NCBI GenBank assembly: GCA_030622395.1
Contig: JAUXGF010000234.1
Coordinates: 1-5,376 of the forward strand
Length of the DNA: 5,376 bases
Direction: 5' to 3'
Origin: Calditrichaceae bacterium
Lineage (GTDB): Bacteria; Calditrichota; Calditrichia; Calditrichales; Calditrichaceae
Numbering within the stretch: the first letter of the stretch is position 1; each line of letters begins with the position of its first letter. Shown here one piece after another: positions 1 to 5,265 of this stretch. A program made the position numbers and the translations under genes. The notes beneath the pieces were generated by a model. It had not been told where the DNA came from. It did no database searches and saw only the letters and a list, made by a program, of their open reading frames with translations.

Positions 1-1
1 A

Positions 2-328
2 AATAATCTTAATATGACTGCAAAAGAGTTTAACCGGACATGGCAAGCGGCGGACTTCCCAAATCGAAAGCGGGCGGAATTAATAGTGGATAGCTATTGC
101 GACTATTTTGGAATGGCAATGAGTAATGTGATAAATATTCTAGACCCGGATGTGATTATTTTAGGCGGGGGGATGAGTAATTTTTCATTTTTTTATAATA
201 AAGGGATTAGAGCGGTAGAAAAGTATATTTTTAACGACGAGCTGCTCACGCCAATAAAACCTGCCGTGTTAGGCGATTCAGCCGGAGTATTTGGCGCAGC
301 TTATTTAGGGGCTGTAAAAGAGGAATAG
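2..328 (+). CDS. ROK-family protein (sugar kinase or ROK-type repressor), C-terminal part, truncated by left edge
   Basis: The reading frame is open to the left edge and ends at TAG 326-328, so only about the last 108 residues are present, roughly a third of a usual ROK protein of about 300 residues. The ATG at 14 is probably internal, because the codons before it (N-N-L-N) continue without a stop. The visible part matches the ROK C-terminal lobe: a helix with FGMAMSNVINIL, then DPDVIILGGG (nt 143-172), the strand and glycine turn near the nucleotide site, and a final GDSAGVFGAAYLGA, the usual ROK tail. Members phosphorylate glucose or other hexoses with ATP in the cytoplasm, or act as sugar-responsive repressors. 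The zinc-binding Cys motif, the catalytic Asp and any N-terminal helix-turn-helix lie outside the window, so kinase and repressor cannot be separated. It converges with the barrel gene across a repeat-filled gap of 185 bases. The family call is firm; the substrate is unknown. Confidence 0.88.
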   Translation, partial: NNLNMTAKEFNRTWQAADFPNRKRAELIVDSYCDYFGMAMSNVINILDPDVIILGGGMSNFSFFYNKGIRAVEKYIFNDELLTPIKPAVLGDSAGVFGAAYLGAVKEE

Positions 329-337
329 CGAAGAATT

Positions 338-386
338 GGAGTAGTGGAGTGGTGGAGTAATGGGAAGAATAGAAGATTGAAGATAG
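338..386 (+). repeat. GGAGTRRT octamer array, copy 1
   Basis: Three head-to-tail octamers follow the ROK stop codon: GGAGTAGT (338-345), GGAGTGGT (346-353) and GGAGTAAT (354-361). They are preceded by GAAGAATT and followed by GGGAAGAATAGAAGATTGAA. The same tail recurs with one difference at 4213-4232, so this is a dispersed family and not a local accident. A further octamer, TAAATGGT, is doubled at 392-407 just downstream. No protein reading is supported. Function is unknown. Confidence 0.75.
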
Positions 387-440
387 ATGGCTAAATGGTT
401 AAATGGTTATAAATTATCCCTATCGCAAACAATCCATCAT

Positions 441-500
441 TCCAATTCTTACATTATTCCACTACTCCATCACTCCATTACCCCATCACTCCAATTCTTC
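441..500 (-). repeat. GGAGTRRT octamer array, copy 2, inverted
   Basis: Read on the - strand from 500 to 441, the segment starts GGGAAGAATT and continues with the octamers GGAGTGAT, GGGGTAAT, GGAGTGAT, GGAGTAGT and GGAATAAT, then a second GTAAGAATT with GGAATGAT. It is the inverted counterpart of the array at 338-370. The two arrays could fold into a long imperfect hairpin with a loop of about 90 nt between the convergent ROK and barrel genes. No U-run follows the arms, so a classical intrinsic terminator is not supported, although the hairpin could separate the two transcripts. Confidence 0.72.
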
Positions 501-513
501 CCAATTTCATTTT

Positions 514-1824
514 TTAAAACATGTATTTCATACTCATAGCTGTAAAAACACCTTTGGAATATGTCGGCCAAAGGGCTTCCTTCATAGCATAAGAAAGATC
601 AAACTCAAAATATTTAAATTGTAATCCAAAGCCTAATCCTAATAAGAATCCCTGACCGCCGCCTATTGCTATCCCGCTTCGTAGAGGCAGCCAGTTTTGA
701 GCATAGTATTCTGCGCCGGCGCCTATCCGCGGCGTAAAGTCATTGCCAAACTGTTCATTGAGCGCCTGATGCCAGTCAAAGCTAAGTTTCAACTTTGGCA
801 GAATTTGATAAACAGCGCCGAGACGCATTGTAATAGGCAGGCTGGTAGAAAACCCGCCGCAGGAAAAAGTTGTGTCTTCAGAAACAGAATGATCTTCATC
901 ATTTTTTTTTCCTAAATCATAAAACGCACTTGAATCTGATTCCACTACTATAGTCTTCTCAGTATTTTTAGACCAATAAATGCTGCCAAACAGGTTATTA
1001 AAACTCAGCGAAAAATGCCAATCATCATCATATTTAGCCGAAAGCCCTAAATCAAATCCAATGCCGTTGCCCGCAGGAAATCCTGAACCTAATGTTGAAG
1101 TACGCGCTTCCATACGCACATTATATATCATATCGTCTTCAATTCTTTCCACCAGCACATTAGACTCCAGCGTTTGCGCAACCGCCATACCCATATAATA
1201 ATTAAAATTCATACCTACAGCAACATCGGAAATGCCGGGCAGGTATTTTTTAATATCCATGTATTTATCAATTTTAAAGGGGTATCCATATCCAAAAGAC
1301 CATTTTATAGCTGAATAACCATTAGTTTCAACCATGGCTGGTTCATCTAATAAATAATCTTTTCCAAAATTTTCACCGAAGAGAATAATCTCAAAAGGCT
1401 TTTTGGCTAATCTCGCTTTGCCATAACCGATTAGCTGCACGGCAAAACCAAAATTATTATAAGCTGCGCCAAAAAGATTCAATCCGGCATCCAGATTTAA
1501 ACTTAATCCATCTTCCGGTAATAAATCCGCAATTTCCCTTTTATCCGATTCAGTCCATTCGTTATTGTGACCTTCTTCGGTGAAATAACGATTATAATTA
1601 TTAATTGAAAAACTGCTGTTAAATAGCATCGTATTTATTGAAAAAATATTCAGCTCAAATGTATTGCCTCTCGGCAGGGCTAAATTTGCCGGATTCCAGG
1701 CAATTGAGTTGACCCCCCTGCTCATGGCTGAATAATTGTAGGCCATACTCATGCTGGCGCCGTCGAAACTTTGACTCCATAATAATGCAAAACTTAACAA
1801 TACAAAAACGATAGTCTTTTTCAT
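514..1824 (-). CDS. Outer-membrane beta-barrel protein, PorV/FadL-like (DUF5723 type)
   Basis: Predicted 436-residue outer-membrane barrel. Residues 1-19 are a Sec signal peptide: MKK, a hydrophobic core (IVFVLLSFALLW), then SQS before FDG, a likely signal peptidase I site. Residues 35-48 (SRGVNSIAWNPANL) match the N-terminal signature of PorV/FadL-like barrels, where the N-terminus plugs the pore. Alternating amphipathic strands follow. GIGFDLGLSAKYDDDWHFSLSFNNLFGSIYW (255-284, abbreviated here as GIGFDLG...SIYW) is typical of DUF5723 proteins, and the chain ends in the aromatic YMF expected for BAM-dependent insertion. The long acidic stretch at 285-325 is probably an extracellular loop. 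The start is supported by CAGGT about 8 nt upstream. It is the second gene of an operon, 14 nt after the lipoprotein stop. Family members are mostly uncharacterised; transport of hydrophobic compounds or a secretion-associated role is inference. Confidence 0.8.
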   Translation of the reverse strand: MKKTIVFVLLSFALLWSQSFDGASMSMAYNYSAMSRGVNSIAWNPANLALPRGNTFELNIFSINTMLFNSSFSINNYNRYFTEEGHNNEWTESDKREIADLLPEDGLSLNLDAGLNLFGAAYNNFGFAVQLIGYGKARLAKKPFEIILFGENFGKDYLLDEPAMVETNGYSAIKWSFGYGYPFKIDKYMDIKKYLPGISDVAVGMNFNYYMGMAVAQTLESNVLVERIEDDMIYNVRMEARTSTLGSGFPAGNGIGFDLGLSAKYDDDWHFSLSFNNLFGSIYWSKNTEKTIVVESDSSAFYDLGKKNDEDHSVSEDTTFSCGGFSTSLPITMRLGAVYQILPKLKLSFDWHQALNEQFGNDFTPRIGAGAEYYAQNWLPLRSGIAIGGGQGFLLGLGFGLQFKYFEFDLSYAMKEALWPTYSKGVFTAMSMKYMF

Positions 1825-1838
1825 AATTTTACCTGATA

Positions 1839-3929
1839 TTAATCCTTATTAATAAAAACTTTAAAATTCACATTACCTTCAATTTTAATGCCGTCTGCTT
1901 GTCTTATTCTAACTGTTCCACCGGTTACCGGAATTTCTATTACCTGACGCGTGTATAACGTATCATTTTTAAATATATCCAATTGTTCTTCCGATAAATT
2001 AATTTCAATGGTACTTCTTTCCTCTGTATCGACATAACCTGAAGCTCCGACGTTTCCGGCGGCAATGCTTTCATCTATTATAATTTTTTCTGAAGAATCG
2101 GATATTCCATCAGAATATATCTCTAAAGAGTCTGCGGCGATATAATACTTGATATTAGCGGCAATAGGCAGAGTATTTCTAAAATCAAATTTTACACAAC
2201 ACTTCGTCATATCCTCACTTAAAGTCTCGCGCATATCCTTATCCAAATCGTCTAATCTTTCGACTTCCGCCTCAAAGGAAATTGCCTCTGTTATATCTAT
2301 GCATAACGGCGACTCAATATTGTAAAATACCTGCAGCCCGTTATCTAATGATGCGCTTCCTTCCCCTTTAATATAAGCGCTGCCTGATATTTTAATTTCC
2401 GTAGGGAAAATTTCAATCAGCTCAACAATGCTTGGTGAAGTAGCGTCTGCATCAAATATCTGCTCTGTTGTCGCTTGAGGTTCTATTACCAAATCATTTA
2501 TGAAAATAATTACAGAATCGGTTATTTGATTTAAAGTTTTATCATAATGATACCCGCCAATCCTTAAGTCAACATTAATCGGAAAATTGATCTCATTTTC
2601 AAAGTTAAGCGTCATAACCAGATCTTCTAATTTCGCTTCTCCTTCAATATCTTCAAAGAAATCGAAATTAGATATTTTCACAGAATCAATATCCACGTCA
2701 ATTGTATCCAGATAACCTTCTACATAGCTAAAAAATAATGAATCACTGGTTACATCAATCGAGACAGAATCATCGCCGGCTAATTCTATAAAGCCTTCGG
2801 TTGAATCAATAGACGAGGTTGAATAAAAATCGACATAATCAAGAAATTCTCCGGGATTATCGTTGTTAATTAATTCCCAGCCGCTAAGATCAACATCTAG
2901 TGTTGTTTCCTCTTCGCTTTCTAATGGAACGGTTATTACTTTTGGCTGATCGTCTTTTCGGAAATCCGGTAAAGTAATTTCAGTCTCAGCTCTAATCGGT
3001 AAATTATTTCTTATAAATATAAATACCTGTCCTTTATCGATTGTCGCTCGTTTAACACGGTGATCTTCCTCAGTTAAATCTATTGAATCTTTGCTCGTAA
3101 ATTCTTGCATAGGTATTTTAGCAATTGCATACGCCACTTTTAATTCCGACATAGTAATTTCATTGTAAAATGAACCGTTTTTATCTTGCTCCGTCAACAC
3201 TTTAAAAGTATCTGATCCGGCAATGGGAATACTATATTTCAAAAATAATTTACTTGTAATTGTCTTACCGGCAAGATCAATAATATCACTCTCGCCGGAT
3301 AAGTATGGCGGGATTGAATCCGCAAAAGTTGCCGTGCCGATTAAAACGGAAGTCAGACTGTCATTATAAATCTCAATTTGCATTCCTTGGCGGATTTTTA
3401 AAAACATATTATTATGAAAGGTGATATATATATTTCCGGTAATAACTTCTACAACTTCGTAATGGGTAAACTCAGCCTGCCCGTTTGGTATATCGCCCGC
3501 CGATGAGGAAATAGTGGTTTGAGAATAAGGCGGTAAAGAATCGTTATGTGCATTTAAATAGTCTACTAAGGCATCAGGTAAAACCTCAATTACACTAATA
3601 CTATCTGTAGTAATGCTCTTCGGTTTATTTAATTTGATCTCATCTAAAGTTGCCCTATGGTGTTCAGCCTGCGGCTCAAGCGCAAGGTCTTCCGCTCCAA
3701 TGTATTCGCGGTCTGTTGAATCGGAAAAAGCCAAACTCACAATCGGGATACCGCTTACTGTTGTATCGGCAACCAGCGATGTGTCGTTTATAGCGTCAAC
3801 CATTATAAAATCTTCCGTGGGTAAATAGATGTTCCATTCGGTTTCCCATGACGGCAGTTTAGGCTCATTTATTGTACATGCAGATACAAATAATGAGACA
3901 AACAGAAAAATTTGAATTTTCTTTAACAT
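1839..3929 (-). CDS. Large repeat-built lipoprotein of unknown function
   Basis: I do not recognise a named family. The 696-residue product starts with a lipoprotein signal peptide: MLKK, a hydrophobic core, and the lipobox VSAC with Cys18 as the acylated residue. The mature protein is acidic, rich in Ser, Thr, Asp and Ile/Val, and reads as beta-rich throughout. One motif, roughly hydrophobic-strand + [F/I]-x-N-x-[L/M/I]-x-[I/L/F], recurs four times: ITFHNNMFLKI (169-179), FIRNNLPIRA (305-314), NFENEINFPI (442-451) and FDFRNTLPIA (581-590). The anchor Asn residues are 173, 308, 445 and 585, spaced 135-140 residues, which suggests four tandem beta-sandwich-like domains, the last shorter. The N-x-x-P-I pattern recalls LEA14/WHy-type folds, but only weakly. 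Cys577-Cys578 and Cys543 are the only other cysteines. AAGGT lies about 10 nt before the ATG. It leads the operon with the downstream barrel gene, so outer-membrane or surface anchoring is likely. Confidence 0.85.
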   Translation of the reverse strand: MLKKIQIFLFVSLFVSACTINEPKLPSWETEWNIYLPTEDFIMVDAINDTSLVADTTVSGIPIVSLAFSDSTDREYIGAEDLALEPQAEHHRATLDEIKLNKPKSITTDSISVIEVLPDALVDYLNAHNDSLPPYSQTTISSSAGDIPNGQAEFTHYEVVEVITGNIYITFHNNMFLKIRQGMQIEIYNDSLTSVLIGTATFADSIPPYLSGESDIIDLAGKTITSKLFLKYSIPIAGSDTFKVLTEQDKNGSFYNEITMSELKVAYAIAKIPMQEFTSKDSIDLTEEDHRVKRATIDKGQVFIFIRNNLPIRAETEITLPDFRKDDQPKVITVPLESEEETTLDVDLSGWELINNDNPGEFLDYVDFYSTSSIDSTEGFIELAGDDSVSIDVTSDSLFFSYVEGYLDTIDVDIDSVKISNFDFFEDIEGEAKLEDLVMTLNFENEINFPINVDLRIGGYHYDKTLNQITDSVIIFINDLVIEPQATTEQIFDADATSPSIVELIEIFPTEIKISGSAYIKGEGSASLDNGLQVFYNIESPLCIDITEAISFEAEVERLDDLDKDMRETLSEDMTKCCVKFDFRNTLPIAANIKYYIAADSLEIYSDGISDSSEKIIIDESIAAGNVGASGYVDTEERSTIEINLSEEQLDIFKNDTLYTRQVIEIPVTGGTVRIRQADGIKIEGNVNFKVFINKD

Positions 3930-4051
3930 GTTTACAATACCTTATTTAATGTTAGTAACTTGGTTTTTCTACCACTTTTTAAAATCGGACAAAATTCCTA
4001 TGTCTTTAAATAAATTTACTAAAATTATTTTAAAACAAAAGGTTATCCAAA

Positions 4052-4057
4052 ATTATA
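4052..4057 (-). promoter_or_regulatory. Candidate -10 box for the lipoprotein-barrel operon
   Basis: The - strand reads TATAAT from 4057 to 4052, a perfect consensus -10, placing transcription start near 4045 and a leader of about 115 nt before the lipoprotein ATG. The position 17 nt upstream (4075-4080) reads ATAAAA, a poor -35, as expected for an activator-dependent promoter. In such AT-rich DNA a TATAAT can arise by chance, and FCB bacteria may use other promoter motifs. Confidence 0.3.
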
Positions 4058-4094
4058 TATTTTACTTTAAGGTATTTTATATTTAAAATAAGTC

Positions 4095-4110
4095 AGTGAT
4101 TTTGTTCACA
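4095..4110. promoter_or_regulatory. CRP/FNR-family-like operator palindrome
   Basis: The sequence AGTGA-TTTTGT-TCACA matches the CRP consensus TGTGA-N6-TCACA at nine of ten defined positions. Its centre is about 57 bases upstream of the start inferred from the TATAAT at 4057-4052, close to the range of class I activator sites. This placement suggests that a CRP/FNR-type regulator may control the lipoprotein-barrel operon. The site is also about 345 nt upstream of archease. The regulator itself is not in the window. Confidence 0.38.
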
Positions 4111-4157
4111 TTTTGACATTTTTATGAATTTTAATTTTATTTTTTTTTGGGGGGGAA

Positions 4158-4232
4158 GTGGAGTGATGAAGTAATGGAGTGGTGCCGTGCCCGCCGGCAG
4201 GCAGGGAGTGATGGGAAGAATGGAAGATTGAA
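4158..4232 (+). repeat. GGAGTRRT octamer array, copy 3, interrupted
   Basis: Octamers GGAGTGAT (4160-4167), GAAGTAAT (4168-4175) and GGAGTGGT (4176-4183) are followed by a 21-nt GC-rich insert, then GGAGTGAT (4205-4212) and the tail GGGAAGAATGGAAGATTGAA (4213-4232). The tail differs at one base from the tail of copy 1 at 362-381. Together with copies 1 and 2 this shows a dispersed repeat family about 3.8 kb apart in one window. Confidence 0.75.
4184..4204. repeat. GC-rich quasi-palindromic insert inside the octamer array
   Basis: This 21-nt insert, very GC-rich in AT-rich surroundings, contains GCCCGCCGGCAGGC (4189-4202), a 14-nt palindrome with one mismatched pair (4192/4199; a G-U pair on the - strand). 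It sits exactly between two octamer units, so the array continues in phase on the other side. It resembles short palindromic repeats that spread into other repeats, but only one copy is visible here. Confidence 0.5.
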
Positions 4233-4268
4233 TTAATGAAAATGATACTTGTTGGAGCGGATCGTAAA

Positions 4269-4284
4269 TCCCGCTATTGCGGGA
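4269..4284. repeat. Small perfect hairpin TCCCGC-TATT-GCGGGA
   Basis: A 6-bp perfect stem with a TATT loop. No T-run follows, so it is not an intrinsic terminator. The related string ATTAATCGGGAT at 4402-4411 and the palindrome at 5146-5165 share the CGGGAT theme, which suggests one more small dispersed repeat type. Confidence 0.45.
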
Positions 4285-4357
4285 ATACCGATTACCGATT
4301 ACTGTATGCAGGGATGATCAAGCTTCTTTATCCAGTATCTATTTTAATAATACATTT

Positions 4358-4418
4358 CCTCCCGATCACGCCAGTTCGCCGTTTAAAACCAGGTGACGTA
4401 TTAATCGGGATCGGGAGG
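4358..4418. repeat. 10-bp inverted repeat in the archease upstream region
   Basis: CCTCCCGATC (4358-4367) and GATCGGGAGG (4409-4418) are exact reverse complements separated by 41 nt. A folded transcript would place the stem 31 nt before the archease ATG, just upstream of its AAAGGA ribosome binding site (4434-4439), leaving that site free. It may be regulatory or only a pair of dispersed repeat fragments. Confidence 0.4.
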
Positions 4419-4449
4419 ACTATACAATTAAACAAAGGATTTTTCAACA

Positions 4450-4878
4450 ATGCCTGAATTTAGAGAAATTGAACATACCGCGGATACCGGAATTGAAGTT
4501 TGGGGTGAGAATTTAAATACGCTATTTTTAAATGCCGCAAAAGGTATGTACTCTTTGATATTTAATCCTGATAAAATTATTTCTGATGATTATTTTAAAT
4601 TTTCTCTTAGCGAAGAAAATCTTGAAGACTTATTAGTTTCATTTTTAAGCGAATTAAATTATTATATTTTTTTTAAAAAGGTATTTTTTACACAATTTCA
4701 AAATATAAATATCAAACAAAAAGAAAACGTTTATTATCTTTTCTGCAGCGGACAAATTTTAAATGTACCTATAGAACAAGAAGATCAATTAATGGAAATT
4801 AAATCAGTAACCTATCATCAACTTAAAATTATCAGGCAAGGCAAGAATTATTATACACGAATTATTTTTGATATTTAG
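4450..4878 (+). CDS. Archease (SHS2-domain activator of RNA ligase RtcB)
   Basis: Complete 142-residue archease, the normal length for the family. Archease promotes guanylation and multiple turnover of the GTP-dependent RNA ligase RtcB, which joins 2',3'-cyclic-phosphate ends to 5'-OH ends in RNA repair or tRNA processing in the cytoplasm. The diagnostic N-terminus is present (FREIEHTADTGIEVWG, residues 4-19, with H9 and D12), followed by the AAKGMYSLIF helix region, the acidic ENLEDLLVSFLSELNYY segment (57-73) where the family has its conserved helix, and the C-terminal EIKSVTYHQLKI (116-127) ending in RIIFDI with Asp141. In relatives these Asp residues at the HTAD motif and C-terminus contribute to the metal site. 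AAAGGA (4434-4439) lies 10 nt before ATG. The gene stands alone, with repeats on both sides. No rtcB is visible, although the two are commonly neighbours. It is more AT-rich and Lys/Phe-rich than typical archeases, but no key motif is missing. Confidence 0.93.
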   Translation: MPEFREIEHTADTGIEVWGENLNTLFLNAAKGMYSLIFNPDKIISDDYFKFSLSEENLEDLLVSFLSELNYYIFFKKVFFTQFQNINIKQKENVYYLFCSGQILNVPIEQEDQLMEIKSVTYHQLKIIRQGKNYYTRIIFDI

Positions 4879-4900
4879 TGTCTGAACGAGTGAAGAAGTA

Positions 4901-4920
4901 GGAAATAGGAATTGGGAATT
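4901..4920 (+). repeat. GGAATTGGGAATT-type repeat, copy next to archease
   Basis: GGAAATAGGAATTGGGAATT lies 22 nt after the archease stop. ATAGGAATT-TGGAATTGGGAATT at 5211-5233 is a close second copy, and 5246-5260 holds the inverted form. These short G/A/T-rich units look like a dispersed intergenic repeat. Confidence 0.55.
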
Positions 4921-5057
4921 AATCCCTTATGAGTTGAATTCGTGAAAAATTGTTAAAAACTTTTTTAATCGATTCTGCAATCCCTTTTTCTTGTATCAGA
5001 GTTAAGCGTAGCGGCCGCTGATACACACGTGGGGAATTATTCCGACAGGGGGGCGCA

Positions 5058-5127
5058 TAAGGGGGCAAAGCGTTTCAGGCGATGATATTGAAATAACAGA
5101 TGTAAGGGCGAAGCATTTCAGGCAATG
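5058..5127 (+). repeat. Imperfect direct repeat inside the structured element
   Basis: The segment at 5058-5084 (TAAGGGGGC...TTTCAGGCGATG) recurs at 5103-5127 (TAAGGGC...TTTCAGGCAATG). Aligned with a 2-nt gap, 22 of 25 positions agree and all three differences are transitions. The copies start 45 nt apart. Confidence 0.6.
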
Positions 5128-5145
5128 TCGTCACGTATCAGAGAC

Positions 5146-5165
5146 CATCCCGATTAATCAGGATG
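5146..5165. repeat. 20-nt quasi-palindrome CATCCCGATTAATCAGGATG
   Basis: All symmetric positions pair except 5151/5160 (C against A; G-U on the - strand). In the folded element it would be a side hairpin just before the right arm. As DNA it could equally be a dimeric protein site. It shares ATTAATCGGGAT (read on the - strand) with 4402-4411. Confidence 0.5.
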
Positions 5166-5213
5166 CAGGCCGCTTTGCTTAACTTTGATATGAGGAAAAT
5201 ATTGGTTTTAATA

Positions 5214-5265
5214 GGAATTTGGAATTGGGAATTTACAACTGATGCAATTCCCAATTCCAAGTTCC
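5214..5265. repeat. 20-bp hairpin made of inverted GGAATTGGGAATT repeats
   Basis: Arms 5214-5233 and 5246-5265 pair over 20 positions, with 15 consecutive perfect pairs (5219-5233 with 5246-5260) and one G-U (5218/5261), around a 12-nt loop. No T-run follows on either strand, so it is not a standard intrinsic terminator, though a stem this strong could stop or stabilise transcripts. It begins 14 nt after the structured element. Confidence 0.65.

Larger units (their letters stand above)
3930..4449. other. Divergent intergenic region between the lipoprotein operon and archease
   Basis: These 520 bases hold no convincing gene. The part next to the lipoprotein (3930-4148) is very AT-rich and carries a TATAAT box and a CRP-like palindrome. 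It ends in nine T (4140-4148) and seven G (4149-4155). From 4156 the composition changes to repeats: an octamer array, a GC-rich palindromic insert, a small hairpin at 4269-4284, a doubled ACCGATT at 4287-4300, and a 10-bp inverted repeat at 4358-4418. An open frame at 4236-4457 runs through these repeats and lacks protein-like character. Confidence 0.7.
4985..5199 (+). ncRNA. Candidate structured RNA or MITE-like element bounded by 32-nt pairing arms
   Basis: Arms 4985-5016 and 5168-5199 pair end to end: 26 Watson-Crick pairs, five G-U pairs (4989, 4992, 4993, 4999, 5008) and one U-U mismatch (5009/5175). All five imperfect transition pairs are wobbles only in a + strand transcript; on the - strand they would be A-C mismatches. 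Inside, CTGATAC (5018-5024) can pair with GTATCAG (5135-5141) and CGACA (5043-5047) with TGTCG (5126-5130), and 5146-5165 forms a separate hairpin, giving a plausible multibranched fold of about 215 nt. The interior is clearly GC-richer than its flanks. I recognise no known RNA family (no tmRNA, RNase P, SRP or 6S hallmarks). The alternative is a small non-autonomous mobile element with degenerate terminal inverted repeats; I see no clear target-site duplication. It begins 106 nt after the archease stop on the same strand. Confidence 0.45.

Noticed and set aside
329..513. CRISPR-like array
   Set aside because: The units are 8 nt and contiguous with no spacers, so they do not form a CRISPR array.
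403..624. + strand open frame overlapping the barrel 3' end
   Set aside because: It is a shadow of the octamer array and of the real - strand barrel gene; the translation is repeat-derived.
697..1198. Two + strand open frames of 72 codons within the barrel gene, and a similar one at 3613-3828 in the lipoprotein gene
   Set aside because: They lie antisense inside well-supported coding sequences and have no independent protein features.
4113..4118. + strand TTGACA as a -35 box for archease
   Set aside because: No acceptable -10 box lies 16-18 nt downstream, and archease is more than 300 nt away.
4236..4457. 73-codon open frame before archease
   Set aside because: It runs through the small hairpin and the inverted repeat, has no protein-like motif, overlaps the archease start in another frame, and lacks a convincing ribosome binding site.
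4953..4968. TTAAAA...TTTTAA with a T-run as an archease terminator
   Set aside because: The stem would be pure A-T with almost no loop, which is too weak for an intrinsic terminator.
5002..5183. GTTAAGC and GCTTAAC resembling integron attC core sites
   Set aside because: Both fit GTTRRRY/RYYYAAC, but their order is outward-facing and the partner cores needed for complete attC sites on either side are missing; they are simply part of the pairing arms.
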